DNA from: Pycnococcus provasolii | Taxonomy: Eukaryota > Chlorophyta > Pseudoscourfieldiophyceae > Pseudoscourfieldiales > Pycnococcaceae | DNA length: 64,000 bases | NCBI GenBank assembly: GCA_938743325.2 | Contig: OW568863.1 | Coordinates: 744,001 to 808,000 of the forward strand | Direction: 5' to 3' | Part shown: positions 37,746 to 47,644 of the stretch, piece after piece | Layout of the letters: the number at the start of each line of letters is the position of its first letter | How positions within the stretch are numbered: the first letter of the stretch is position 1 | Position numbers and translations under genes: made by a program | Notes under the pieces: model-generated | Seen by the model: only the letters and a program-made list of their open reading frames with translations | What the model was told of the DNA's origin: nothing | Database searches by the model: none

Positions 37746-39182
37746 ATGAAAGTCGCCGTGGGCGTGGACGCGGGCACGCAGTCGCTGAAAGTGCTCGCGT
37801 ACGCAGTCGACACCAACTCGGTGTTGGCGCGCACTTCCTGCCCTCTCTCCCTACTGCCATCCACCGTCACGGGAAGAGCCGAGCAGGACCCACACTCGTG
37901 GGTCCAAGCACTCTCGCACTGCCTCTCAGAGCTCAATCTGCCTTCATCCGCCATCGTCACAGCAATAGCCGTCTCAGGGCAGCAGCACGGGCTCGTGGCA
38001 CTGGACTCCTCGGGCTCAGTTATCCGACCCGCCAAGCTATGGTGCGACGTCGAGAGCGCACCGGAGGCGTCGGAAATAAGCACCGTCCTAGGATACACCC
38101 TCCCCGCTGGCTTCACTTGCACAAAGTTCCTGTGGCTTGCCCGCCACGAGCCGGAGTCCTTCGAAAAACTGCACACGCTTCTTTTGCCGCACGACTACCT
38201 CAACTTTGTGCTCAGTGGCGTCTACGCAATGGAGTGCGGCGACGCGAGCGGCGTGGGCACCATGGACCTCAAGAATCGCGTCTTCGACAAAACACGATGC
38301 GAAAAAGTGCACCCCAAACTATTCCAAAGCCTTCCGTCGCTCGTACCACCAGACAAACCCATAGGCGCAGTCACGGCAGAGGCTGCGTCAACCTTCAATC
38401 TCCCGAAAGACGCATTAGTAGCCCCTGGTGGCGGCGACAACATGATGAGTGCGCTAGGTGCCGGTGCGGTGAGACCTGGCGTGCTCGTGCTGTCTCTGGG
38501 CACGTCTGCAACGCTCTTTGGCTACAGCGAGACGCCGCTTGAGGATGCGAGTGGAACGGTCGCGCCTTTCTGTGATAGCACGGGCGCATACCTGCCGCTG
38601 CTCTGCGTGCAGAACTGCACGAGCGCGGTAAATGAAATTGCGCATGGCTACGGCATGAGTCACGACGCGCTGATGGAGCTCGCCGAAAAGGAGCCTGCTG
38701 GATGCGAGGGTCTTACGTACCTACCATACCTCACCGGTGAACGCACGCCCAATTGGCCTGATGCCTCTGGTGCGCTGCTTGGTTTGCGGCCTGGGCTGTT
38801 CCGTCCTGGGCTAGTGTACCGCGCCGCGCTCGAGGGTGCCACCTTCTCCGTGCTGCACGGCTATAAGGTGATGCAGAGCTTCGGCTTCGAGGCGACGGAG
38901 CTACGGGTGGTCGGAGGCGGCAGCAAGAACACGCTATGGCGTCGAATCATCGCGGACGCGTTCCAAGTGCAGCTGAAATTCCCTCTCGAACCAGAATCAG
39001 CCGCCCTCGGGGCTGCTCTCCAGGCTGCGGCGATCGCCGAGGGTCAACCAGTGGCTGAATACGTTCGATCGCATGAGCCGCCCATGTCGGACGTCATCGT
39101 GATTCCCGACGCTTCCGTTGCGCAGCAGTATGCAAGCGCCTTCGAGCGCTTCTCCTCTCGTGGTAAGACCCTCTTCGGTTGA
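37746..39182 (+). CDS. FGGY-family sugar kinase, probable xylulokinase
   Basis: 478 aa FGGY carbohydrate kinase. VGVDAGTQSLKVL is the N-terminal phosphate-binding motif. ISGQQHG-like AVSGQQHGLVALD is the signature of xylulokinase-type members, LWCDVE follows, and DYLNFVLSG precedes the hinge. The C-terminal domain has GGGDNMMSALGAGA, LSLGTSATLFG, YLPYLTGERTPNWPDASGAL and RVVGGGSKNTLWRRIIADAF, the latter being the family's second signature. It likely phosphorylates D-xylulose to enter the pentose phosphate pathway; a related pentulose is possible. There is no transit peptide, so it is probably cytosolic. Confidence 0.85.
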   Translation: MKVAVGVDAGTQSLKVLAYAVDTNSVLARTSCPLSLLPSTVTGRAEQDPHSWVQALSHCLSELNLPSSAIVTAIAVSGQQHGLVALDSSGSVIRPAKLWCDVESAPEASEISTVLGYTLPAGFTCTKFLWLARHEPESFEKLHTLLLPHDYLNFVLSGVYAMECGDASGVGTMDLKNRVFDKTRCEKVHPKLFQSLPSLVPPDKPIGAVTAEAASTFNLPKDALVAPGGGDNMMSALGAGAVRPGVLVLSLGTSATLFGYSETPLEDASGTVAPFCDSTGAYLPLLCVQNCTSAVNEIAHGYGMSHDALMELAEKEPAGCEGLTYLPYLTGERTPNWPDASGALLGLRPGLFRPGLVYRAALEGATFSVLHGYKVMQSFGFEATELRVVGGGSKNTLWRRIIADAFQVQLKFPLEPESAALGAALQAAAIAEGQPVAEYVRSHEPPMSDVIVIPDASVAQQYASAFERFSSRGKTLFG

Positions 39183-39265
39183 CTAACAAAAACGTTCACA
39201 AAATATGTAAATTTTGTTTTTACTTAAGTCTAGTGTATACTTGTACAAAATATCAATCAATCAAA

Positions 39266-42200
39266 TCACCAACGCTCATTTGCAGCTCCTCCTCCACCAC
39301 CACCTCCACCTCCAACACCTCCACCAACACCACGTCCACGACGCCTCCACGGTGCACCTTGGTTTGCACCCCCACGGCGACCACCCGTACGCTGAGGTTT
39401 TGGATCAATCTTCGGCTTTGGATCAATGTGCTCAAAACCAGGAGGAGGTCGTCCTGGTTTGGAAGTCACCTCTTCCGCCGCCGCTGCCAACGCCGCCTTC
39501 GCCGCCGCCGCCGCCGTCGTCGCCGTCGCCGTCGCCGTCGTCACCGAGGACTTCTCCCCTTCCGGCTCACTTTCCGGCTCCTCGCAATACGCCATCATCA
39601 GCTCGCGCCAACGGCCTAAGGCACCACCACCACCGGCGGCATCGAAGAAGGCGGACCATTCCTCGCCGTGGCACTCAAGACAGACGAAATGCCACACCTC
39701 GAGCAGCAGGCATGGGCACGCCCGCTCCACCGCCAAGTACAATCCCTCGGGAACGCCACCGTACTTACGCCGCATCTCCGCGGGAAGTTCCTGGAAGTGA
39801 TTCGCCTTGTTTCTCACCACGCGCAGGAGGTCGCGTAAGCTTGTGAAGGTATACTTGCGGTACTGCCCCAGCTGCTCGAGAAGGTCGGTGTCAAGCACCT
39901 CGTCCCACGACCGCGACGGCGGGCGGAGAGGCATCGACGAAGCCGTGCAAGCACGACGCCACCACGAACTTCCACCGATGGCGGCTGCGGCACGTGCTTC
40001 TAGCCGACGAAGCAGTGTGGGATCTGCGCTGCGATCCTCCTGCTCAACACGATCGCTCGACGCGGAGAGGAAACGCAGGCGCTTCGCAGCGTCCCAAAAG
40101 AAGGGATGCGATGTACACATGCGGCTCGTCGGGCGATCCGTGGGCGAAGGTTGAAGCATGGATGCCAGCAGGTGCGCGGCTAACGGCTCGGACGACAGCA
40201 GCGGGGCGTACAGCGTCGTCGCGATCGGGCCCGGATCTCCCGTGATTGGATGATCGTTGGGGGACGTTGCCTTCGACGCTCGTGCGCGCTCTCCCTGAGT
40301 CAAAACGTAGTGCACGGTCAGCCCCAGCGAGTACACGTCGGACTTGCGCGTCACCGCTGTGCCCTCAGACGGCGTTCCCCCCGCACCGGAGTTGTCGGAC
40401 GACCCGCCATGTGCTGGTCCTATGTGCCATGCCATCACCTCAGGTGCCATCCACTCGAACGTTCCCGCCCCGAGCGTCACCGAAGACTGCGTCGGCGCGG
40501 CGCGCGATCGGCTGACAGACGTGCCCCCCAACCGACGCGCGAGGCCCATGTCCGACACCTTGGCCACGCCGTCGCTCGACACAAGCAAATTGCTCGGCTT
40601 GATGTCGCGGTGTGCGAATCCCTTGCTGTGCAGCTCATCTACTCCGAGCAGAGCCCCATGGCAAAGAGCCACCGACTCGCGGGTCGGGCACTTGTGCTTG
40701 CTGTCCCAGAGCATGATCGTATCGTCCAGGGCATCTGACGCCACGGCGCCACCTCCCGCAACCAGCTCACGCGCCGCATCAACGACGTCTGTGATGCTAC
40801 CACGCGTGCACAGCTCGAGCGCCAGGTAAACGAACGACTCGTCGCGTTCAAGAGACAGGAAGCGAACAACGTTAGGATGCTGATCTGAGGCGACGAGAGC
40901 CTCCATCTCCTTCTCCGCCGCTCGGCCCTTGCTCCCGGTGCCGGAGGCTGCCGACATTCTGCTTGCATTCGTCTCGTCCTCCGTGTGCCGCACGAGGCGC
41001 TTCACCGCAACCTCGCGCTTGCCCAGCTTGCCGCGGAACACGACAGTACCCTCCGAGCCACGCCCGATCACCTCCGTCATGACGGTCAGAGATCCTACGA
41101 TGCGTCGACCATCTGGCAGCTGCCGCGCCGACGCGCCCGAACGCCCTCGCATGCTCGTCTGCACGGCACCCTCGCTCATGGTGACAGCACCCTGAGCACG
41201 CCCCGGGCGCATCACGACGACGTACACAATTACGCCCGCGAGCACGGTGCTCGCCACTGCAAACGTGATCATAAGCATGGCGCGCGCTTCCGACGAGAGT
41301 GCTGCACCGACGTTGTTGCGACGACGCGAGTCAGCCGTCGCGGGGAGGCGATCCTGCGCCTTCTCGGCAAATGCCCGCCACTCGATGGTGTCTGCAAGGC
41401 CAACGTCCAGGCATGTCCACGGGTCATTCGCGTGCGCGTCATCCACGTGGCCAGCCTTGTGTCGATCAACGAGCGCCACCGCACCATGGCTACCCAACGT
41501 TGTTGCGGCTGAGCCATCCTTCTTCGCCTCACCCGCGGCGGCGGCTGCCGCGGCGGCAGGCAGTGCAAGCGCGTCAAGGTGAGCGGTGATGCCCATTGAC
41601 GCCGCCTTCCGCTTCGCCACCTCGCCGATACCCTTCGCTCTCGTGAATGCGTACGGCGTGCCCCCCGCAAATCCGACGAGTATTTGCTCGTCATCAATGC
41701 CGCCGACAGCGCGTGCACCTGCGGTGGACGAAGACGATGCATCGTCAGCCAGCAGAACTGGCACATTCGAAACACGCAGAGGGTGTCTCAGAGTCGCGGA
41801 TGACGACGTGCTCATGTCCTCGGATGCAGAGGGTCCCATCTCGAGAAGGCTTAGAACGCGCCCGCCCACTCGGCTGGACCACATGACTTGCTCACCCGAG
41901 GCGCTGAGGAGGTGAACGCGTCCGTCGTCGAGGCTCTGCACGAGCCGCGCTCGCTCGCCATTCGTCTCGTCGTGAAGCTTGGAGGACGCGTTATCTGTTC
42001 CGCCGCCGTTTTCCTCCTCGAGCAGTCCGTGAACGCGTGCATACGTCGCATTCCACAGCTCTCGCCCCGTCGCGGCGTCCACGCCGCGCACGACGAAGTC
42101 CGTGCGTGCAATTGCAAGACGGTTTGTGTTGGACTGCGCGGTGAGCGCGAGCGCGTCCGACTCGCTGCTTCCCGTGCGCACGGCGACTCCCGTGTTTGCG

Positions 42201-42733
42201 TCCACAGCGTACACGGATACGATCTTCTCGCCAAGCACAACGGAGCCGTCAGGTGCCTTGGACGGGCTCGCGGCGACGAGCTCCGGCGCGTCCAGAGGCA
42301 GGCGCTGCACGTCGCCGTTGGAGGCGTCACCCACCGCTCCTGCGCCCGTGTCCCAGACGGCGTACAGCGCGCCATCTGTCCCTGGGAACACGAACCTCGG
42401 CGGCCTTGCTTCAGGCGTCGATTCCCGTCCACCATCGTCCCACGAGCGCATAGCGGCGTCGTTCGGCGGGCTTGACGCGACGAGCGGCGCGCCTGTGTCC
42501 CACGTCCACTGCGTGTCCCCCGTTTCTGCGTCGAGCGCGACGACGGTTCCGTCCGCGCGCGTCACAAGCAAGAGCTCGGGTGACTCCTGCTTGGCGAAGG
42601 ATGGCGACGAGGGGCTGATTGAGATCGCAAACTCGTCGTCGTCGACGTCCACGTCGCGGCCTGTAGCCGGAGACGCGCCGAGGCACAGCGCCAGGAGTGA
42701 CAGGACGCGGAGAATGCGCCATGGCGGCGGCAT
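39266..42733 (-). CDS. IRE1: IRE1-type ER stress sensor (kinase/endoribonuclease)
   Basis: 1155 aa, the central unfolded-protein-response sensor. Residues ~1-25 are a signal peptide. The lumenal part is a PQQ/β-propeller-like sensor (ELLLVTRADGTVVALDAETG, then DTQWTWDTG). One TM helix lies around residues 484-508 (MLMITFAVASTVLAGVIVYV). The kinase domain has REVAVKRL, AHRDIKPSNLL and SDMGLARRL (DMG in place of DFG). The KEN RNase has SLRDLLRVVRNKANHFQELP, keeping the Arg-Asn and His of the catalytic site, and EVWHFVCLECHG. The C-terminus carries an unusual ~100-residue tail with poly-Ala and Arg/Gly-rich RRGGANQGAPWRRRGRGVGG. On ER stress it would oligomerise and splice a transcription-factor mRNA; the target is not in this window. 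Confidence 0.93.
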   Translation of the reverse strand: MPPPWRILRVLSLLALCLGASPATGRDVDVDDDEFAISISPSSPSFAKQESPELLLVTRADGTVVALDAETGDTQWTWDTGAPLVASSPPNDAAMRSWDDGGRESTPEARPPRFVFPGTDGALYAVWDTGAGAVGDASNGDVQRLPLDAPELVAASPSKAPDGSVVLGEKIVSVYAVDANTGVAVRTGSSESDALALTAQSNTNRLAIARTDFVVRGVDAATGRELWNATYARVHGLLEEENGGGTDNASSKLHDETNGERARLVQSLDDGRVHLLSASGEQVMWSSRVGGRVLSLLEMGPSASEDMSTSSSATLRHPLRVSNVPVLLADDASSSSTAGARAVGGIDDEQILVGFAGGTPYAFTRAKGIGEVAKRKAASMGITAHLDALALPAAAAAAAAGEAKKDGSAATTLGSHGAVALVDRHKAGHVDDAHANDPWTCLDVGLADTIEWRAFAEKAQDRLPATADSRRRNNVGAALSSEARAMLMITFAVASTVLAGVIVYVVVMRPGRAQGAVTMSEGAVQTSMRGRSGASARQLPDGRRIVGSLTVMTEVIGRGSEGTVVFRGKLGKREVAVKRLVRHTEDETNASRMSAASGTGSKGRAAEKEMEALVASDQHPNVVRFLSLERDESFVYLALELCTRGSITDVVDAARELVAGGGAVASDALDDTIMLWDSKHKCPTRESVALCHGALLGVDELHSKGFAHRDIKPSNLLVSSDGVAKVSDMGLARRLGGTSVSRSRAAPTQSSVTLGAGTFEWMAPEVMAWHIGPAHGGSSDNSGAGGTPSEGTAVTRKSDVYSLGLTVHYVLTQGERARASKATSPNDHPITGDPGPIATTLYAPLLSSEPLAAHLLASMLQPSPTDRPTSRMCTSHPFFWDAAKRLRFLSASSDRVEQEDRSADPTLLRRLEARAAAAIGGSSWWRRACTASSMPLRPPSRSWDEVLDTDLLEQLGQYRKYTFTSLRDLLRVVRNKANHFQELPAEMRRKYGGVPEGLYLAVERACPCLLLEVWHFVCLECHGEEWSAFFDAAGGGGALGRWRELMMAYCEEPESEPEGEKSSVTTATATATTAAAAAKAALAAAAEEVTSKPGRPPPGFEHIDPKPKIDPKPQRTGGRRGGANQGAPWRRRGRGVGGGVGGGGGGGGGAANERW

Positions 42734-43118
42734 CTTTTTTTTTTTGAGTGTTGTTGACTCTACTGTAGGGCGGGGGGGAGGCGGAGGCGATTATCGTAGG
42801 GGGAGAAATCCCCGGGCCGGGGACCCGTCGTAGAAACAAATCTCGTCGCAGCGACCGGTGGGGATCCCGGTCGCGTCGGTCAAACAAGGGAGGAGGGAGG
42901 TTGTGTTCATTGAACGAAATCAATGGCGCCCACGCGTTGCCTTTGTCCCGCCGCCTAGCGGCGTGTTGACCGCACCATGGAGGCGCGCTTCAAGGGTCCT
43001 CCCTTGGACGACCTCCTCACGTTTCCGGCCTTCGCCGCCGATGCCTCTACCACCGCCGTACCAACATTAGCGACGAATTTATTTTGGAAGCAAATATCGA
43101 CGCAAATATCGACGAAGC

Positions 43119-43380
43119 GCTCGCCGTGCCGCGCCGCTTCCGGCTGATTCTGTTCTTGCAATACCGGTGCAAGAAGCCCTTGCGCAATTTCGATGGGACG
43201 CGCCGGTGTGTGCGCAATCTGCGGAGATTGCGCGCACACCGGCATGCCGTCTGCTCGGAGGCGGGTGCGTGGCAGGGCACACCCACTTGCCGTCGCGGAC
43301 GTCAAATTGCCGATGTCCCTCCTCCATGCACCCGCGGCAGCGGCCACGGATGTCGACGCGGTACGTTTGGACCAAGAAGG
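43119..43380 (+). pseudogene. Inverted partial copy of the neighbouring ePHD-AAA gene
   Basis: On the plus strand 43122-43190 reads RRAAPLPADSVLAIPVQEAL then AQFRWDAP. The ePHD-AAA protein on the opposite strand reads CAAPLSHLDSLLAPVVQDCL then AQYRWDTP. Downstream, ARTPACRLL matches EHTPACRLL. Further right the match moves to another frame (AVADVKLPMSLLHA against TAVAAAVLHAAS), so the fragment is frameshifted and not a working gene. It also gained a 42-bp hairpin relative to the parent. The parent gene ends only 100-350 bp away in opposite orientation, so this is a local inverted duplication. Confidence 0.7.
43202..43243. repeat. 42-bp hairpin (19-bp stem, 4-nt loop)
   Basis: GCCGGTGTGTGCGCAATCT and AGATTGCGCGCACACCGGC pair with one mismatch around a GCGG loop. 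The corresponding site in the parent ePHD-AAA gene lacks most of the stem. Confidence 0.88.
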
Positions 43381-43487
43381 TTGAGGTTTGGGTGTCGGCG
43401 AGCGGTGACGTAGAAGGTCCGGCAGGAGAACGCCGGCGGGTGGGTGTGTCAAGTGCACCACTTTTTTTAACAAACAAAAGTCAACAT

Positions 43488-45761
43488 TTACATTGCATCA
43501 TCACATGCCTGCATGTTCGTGAACACGTCGCGCACACACTTGGGAAGCGACGACGGCGCTACAGCGCTCGTCGCTATCACGTGGACAGCACCACCAGATG
43601 ACGAGGCTGCACTGGCTGATGCCAAGGCTTCCGCAAGAGCATGCCACGCAGCGGATGCGTCGTCGTCGTCACTGTCGTCGTGCACATACAAGTGCACATC
43701 CGGCAGGTGGAGAATGCGTACATCGGCAGATCGTGCAACGAGCGCGCTGGCAACGGAAGCGGCACCGTGCGCGGCGTTGCCATAACCAACATCCACGAGG
43801 CGGGCAAAGCTGCACGAAAGAGCTGACGTGTCGCCGCGAAGGCTCGCGGCATGGAGCACGGCAGCTGCAACCGCCGTCTGGCACTTCTCCCCGTCGCCCC
43901 ACAAGAGCAACCGGCATGCCGGTGTGTGCTCCGCAGACTCAGGCGTGTCCCACCGGTATTGCGCAAGGCAATCTTGCACCACCGGTGCAAGAAGAGAGTC
44001 AAGATGCGACAGCGGCGCGGCACATTCCACGACGTGCCTGCATGCGAGCGTGGCACCCCCAGCCTGCGATCGAAATGCAGCCGGAGGTGGCGCATTTTGC
44101 AGCGCCTCCTCCCAGTCGACAGACTGCAGCGGCACATCCTTGATGGGTGGCGCGGCGGCGTCACCTCCCACATCCGCACTCAAGGCGTGTCCCACGTCGA
44201 CCTCCTTGGTGGCACGCTGCAGGCCACGTTTCACGACGTCGGCAAGCAGAGCCGCAAGGTCAGCTCCCGCATACCCTCTCGTCTCACGTGCGACGCACCT
44301 TAGCAGCGAGGCATCCGGCCTGCTGGCCGCTGGCCAGGCATTCGTGCGTGCCTCGAGAATGGCAAGGCGCTGCGCCTCGCCGGGCAAGTCGAAATACACC
44401 TCGGTGTCAAATCGTCCGGGTCGTCGAAGAGCCGCGTCGAGGCTGTCCGGTCGGTTCGTCGCAGCGAGCACGACGACACGCCCGCCCTCCTCGCCGGTGT
44501 CCACTCCGTCCATAAGCGCGAGCAGCGTAGTGACGACTGAGGCACACATCTGTGCGTGCACGTCATCATCGCGCGCACCGGCGCGCCGGGCGGGGCAGAG
44601 TGCATCAATCTCATCGAAGAAGATGACGCTCGGTGCGTGCTTTCGAGCCTCCGCGAAGAGCAGCCGCAGCGTGCGCTCCGACTCGCCAGCATACTTGCCT
44701 AGGCAGTCAGCTCCGCTGCGATGAAAGAAGGCAACTGCGCGCGAGCAGAGATCCTTGCACGCCGAAGCAAGCGCTCGCACGGCCAGCGTCTTGCCCGTTC
44801 CCGGTGCGCCGTGCAGAAGCACACCTCTGGGTGCACGCACGCCGAGAGCGCGAAATGCATCCGGATAAAGCAGCGGAAGCAGCACCGCCTCCCGTAGTGG
44901 CCGCATCTGCGCCTCGCTCAGCGTGCTCTTGACGTCGTCCAAGCCTTGCTGACCCCACAGGTGCTGAGATGCTTTCTGCGTCGCCGAAGTCTGCTGTTCC
45001 GGATCCTGCTCCTGTTCCTGCGGCGGCGGCGCCACCTGCTTCCGCCTCCCTCCCAGAATGATTGGGCGCAAGACGTTCGCGTCGCGCGCGGCTCGTCGCG
45101 CCACCTTCTTCTGAAAGTGCGCCTCGTCGTCGTCGATGTCGTTGGCGAGGTTGCTCCTGTCAGCGAGGTGCTTGGCGACGTCGAGGTCCGCGGGCGCACC
45201 GCTGAGCCTTCTCCTTTCCGCGGGCGCCGTCGGCTCGGCGGCGCGCTTGCCCTTGCCCTTGGGATCTTCACCGAGCAGCCAGTTGGAGCTCAGTCCCGAT
45301 TTCTTCGGGTACATTCTGTGTTCGTTGCACGACACGAGGTATCCTTGCAGGAACTCGACTCCCTCGAGTGCAGCGCACGGCGCGTGATAGTTCTTGGGGC
45401 AAGATGGCACGCGGCATCCGACGGTGGCTCCTAGTTGGTCGCACTTCGTGCACTTGAGGTGCTTCCCTCTCCTGACAGCTGCCGCGATATTTTTGAGGTT
45501 CCCGCTTTCGTCCTCGAAAACCTCTGGCGACCAGATTGCGCATGCTCTGTGCACCCAGTGTCTGTGCTTTAAAGATCGCAGGTCGTTTGAGAGCGGTTCC
45601 CGCGGTCCAAGTTTTCCGTTGTAGGCGGATATTTGCGATCCGCAGAGAGCACAAGGCGCCTCATCTAACTTCAAAGACGACTTCAATAACGCGGAGTCAA
45701 ACGCACCAAAGACGCCATCCGACGCCGCCTGAAACGCATTGTTGTCGTCGTCGTCCGCCAT
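43488..45761 (-). CDS. AAA ATPase with extended PHD finger (nuclear/chromatin)
   Basis: 757 aa. Residues ~35-155 form an extended PHD module (CALCGSQISAYNG, HRHWVHRACAIWSPEVFED, KCTKCDQLGATVGCRVPSC, NYHAPCA), a zinc-binding chromatin reader type. An Arg/Lys/Glu-rich linker follows. The AAA domain has Walker A GAPGTGKTLAVRAL (~317), Walker B SVIFFDEIDALCPARR, sensor VVVLAATNRPDSLD and arginine finger region LRRPGRFDTEVYFD. A second, degenerate AAA-like domain lies at the C-terminus (CRLLLWGDGEKCQTAVAAAV), without a full Walker A. The ePHD-AAA combination is known from plant chromatin-associated ATPases related to the ATAD2 group. It probably acts in chromatin or transcription in the nucleus. 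A short TTAGGG block lies 60 bp upstream. Confidence 0.85.
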   Translation of the reverse strand: MADDDDNNAFQAASDGVFGAFDSALLKSSLKLDEAPCALCGSQISAYNGKLGPREPLSNDLRSLKHRHWVHRACAIWSPEVFEDESGNLKNIAAAVRRGKHLKCTKCDQLGATVGCRVPSCPKNYHAPCAALEGVEFLQGYLVSCNEHRMYPKKSGLSSNWLLGEDPKGKGKRAAEPTAPAERRRLSGAPADLDVAKHLADRSNLANDIDDDEAHFQKKVARRAARDANVLRPIILGGRRKQVAPPPQEQEQDPEQQTSATQKASQHLWGQQGLDDVKSTLSEAQMRPLREAVLLPLLYPDAFRALGVRAPRGVLLHGAPGTGKTLAVRALASACKDLCSRAVAFFHRSGADCLGKYAGESERTLRLLFAEARKHAPSVIFFDEIDALCPARRAGARDDDVHAQMCASVVTTLLALMDGVDTGEEGGRVVVLAATNRPDSLDAALRRPGRFDTEVYFDLPGEAQRLAILEARTNAWPAASRPDASLLRCVARETRGYAGADLAALLADVVKRGLQRATKEVDVGHALSADVGGDAAAPPIKDVPLQSVDWEEALQNAPPPAAFRSQAGGATLACRHVVECAAPLSHLDSLLAPVVQDCLAQYRWDTPESAEHTPACRLLLWGDGEKCQTAVAAAVLHAASLRGDTSALSCSFARLVDVGYGNAAHGAASVASALVARSADVRILHLPDVHLYVHDDSDDDDASAAWHALAEALASASAASSSGGAVHVIATSAVAPSSLPKCVRDVFTNMQACDDAM

Positions 45762-45822
45762 GGGGAAAATGATAAAAGTTCAAACGAGAAACAAAAAAGG
45801 GAGGGAAAAAATACGATGCCAT

Positions 45823-45840
45823 TAGGGTTAGGGTTAAGGG
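45823..45840 (+). repeat. Short TTAGGG block upstream of the ePHD-AAA gene
   Basis: Two TTAGGG units plus TTAAGGG, about 60 bp upstream of the ePHD-AAA start. On the gene's own strand the sequence reads CCCTAA. Confidence 0.8.
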
Positions 45841-45980
45841 TGAGGTGTGACGGAATAAGTTCTGAACGAATCTTGCTGGGAAAGAACAGTTTAAGACCTC
45901 TTGTTGTATCGTAAGCTTAAAACAAGTCATTATTGTGTATATAATACAATACAAAATCAATTTATGTAGGCAGTCTCGCG

Positions 45981-47365
45981 TTACTCCTCCTCATCTTGAC
46001 GACCAGAAAGCACCGATTCTAGCAGAGGGAATGCCACGAGAGGTACGAGGCTCGAGGCATTGCACAGGAAGACGAGTAGTGGTAAATTTTCAAAGTTGCC
46101 GTCGACACCCACACCGAGCGACGACGTGAGCCCCGCACCGAGCGCACCACTCGCCGCGCTGCCTGCGTTGAGCACGCTCATCAGGCTAGCGAACATAGTC
46201 GCCTCCACACCTATGGGGCACGTGCGTGCCGCCAGCACGAGGATGGGCATGAATGCCACCTGTCCAGCCACAGTCAAGGCGATGCTGTCGCCGAGCGCGA
46301 ACGCCTCGTCCGGGATTCCGAGAGATCGGTTCGCTCCCGTGACAAGAAGCAGCTGCGTCATGCCAACTGCCGTGCCTCCAATTGCCGCGCCCGCGAGCAC
46401 GCGACGCAGCGGTTGCTGCTTCAGGCACAAGTTGTACAGGCCAACTCCTGCGAGACTCGCAAGTGACGTCGCGAGCTGCACCGATCCAAGGAAGCTTGGC
46501 GTGAACCCGAGTTCGCTCGTCTGGAAGAAGAACAGCGCCGATCCACAGCTCGGCGTGGCTTGCCATAGAAAAATAAAGGCGGTTGGTGCGAGCACCTCTG
46601 GAGCGCGCACGGCATCCCACAGTTGACTCGCCTGAGCGCGTAGGGATGACCACAAGGTAAATGTTTCGCCGGTGTCTTGATCTTTCTCTTCTTCCTCCTC
46701 CACCTCCTGGACAAAGGCCGCAGACACGAGCACGGCGAGAGGGAGAGCCGCGGTGGCGGCGAACACGAACTGGGCGCTATGTTCCTCGACGAGCTTTCCG
46801 GCATATAGCGCGGTGGCCACACCTCCCACCGCGGCACTGGCCCAGCACAGGCTTTGCAAGCTCCCCGCGGCGTCAGGCGCCTCGGTATCCCTCGCACGCG
46901 CGACGACGATCGAGTCGACGACGACGTCGCTGACTGCTGCGCTGAGGCTCGTGAGCACAAGAAGCCCAATGGCTGGCGCAACTCCGGTGTCCTCGGGTAG
47001 TGCGGCAAGCGCGAGCCAGCTGACAGCCCCGAGTGCACCGCATAGAACGAGGTAGCTTTTCCGCCTTGAACCGAATATAGGCACGGAGTCTGACATGAAT
47101 CCGTAGAGCGGCTTGATGAGCCACGGCAGGTACGTCGCGGACGTGAAGAGCGACGTCGCGGCGGCTGCTAGGTGCAGTGTATCCTTGGCGAAGTACGACA
47201 GCGCGAGTCTTGGCATGCCGAGTGCGCCTTGACTTAGATAGACGAGCACGATGGCGACGAGCTCGAGGCTGAATTGTGGTGGACTGTTATTGTTCTCGTC
47301 GTCAACAGGACTATTCTGTTGTGCTGATGAAGACGACAACAAGGAGGAAGAAGTGGTCGACGTCG

Positions 47366-47414
<49 letters not shown>

Positions 47415-47561
47415 AAGTAACCTGTACCTGACCGCATGGCGGTGAATATGAAGATGACCACGCGGATGAGGAGCAGGATGTCTGTGGCTGTGACTGTGGC
47501 TGTGACTGTTGCTGGGAGAGAGCGACACGGAGCGACGCGGCGGCATATGGCACGCGGGCAT
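45981..47561 (-). CDS. BT1/FBT-family transporter (folate-biopterin type, MFS)
   Basis: 526 aa, about 12 hydrophobic segments. Landmarks of the BT1/folate-biopterin transporter family: LVYLSQGALGMPRLALSYFA, LPWLIKPLYGFMSDSVPIFG, SRRKSYLVLCGALG, then SDVVVDSIVVARARDTEAP (the conserved D..VD motif) and SLCWASAAVGGVA. Plant members move folates or pterins across the plastid envelope, and that is the best guess here. The N-terminus has a His/Ser-rich stretch (HSHSHSHRHPAPH) and a (GAC)n-encoded poly-Ser run. I chose the Met at 47561 because upstream Mets lie in GC-palindromic transposon-like DNA. Confidence 0.85.
47368..47412 (+). repeat. (GAC)n microsatellite coding for poly-Ser
   Basis: About 15 GAC triplets; on the minus strand they are (GTC/TCG)n and encode a Ser run in the transporter N-terminus. 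Confidence 0.88.
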
Positions 47562-47644
47562 GGCGAGCACACAGATTTGGATTTGTGGTGGAGAGGCGAC
47601 GACAACTCTCAAGTAAAAAACCCGCTGTAAAATAGGGATCCCTT

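Larger units (their letters stand above)
42734..43487. other. Region upstream of IRE1 holding an inverted gene fragment
   Basis: Contains a perfect-stem hairpin near 42849-42872 (GCGACCGG...CCGGTCGC), a 56-codon ATG frame at 42977-43147 with good context (ACCATGGAG) but no recognised product, and the AAA-gene fragment listed next. Confidence 0.55.
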
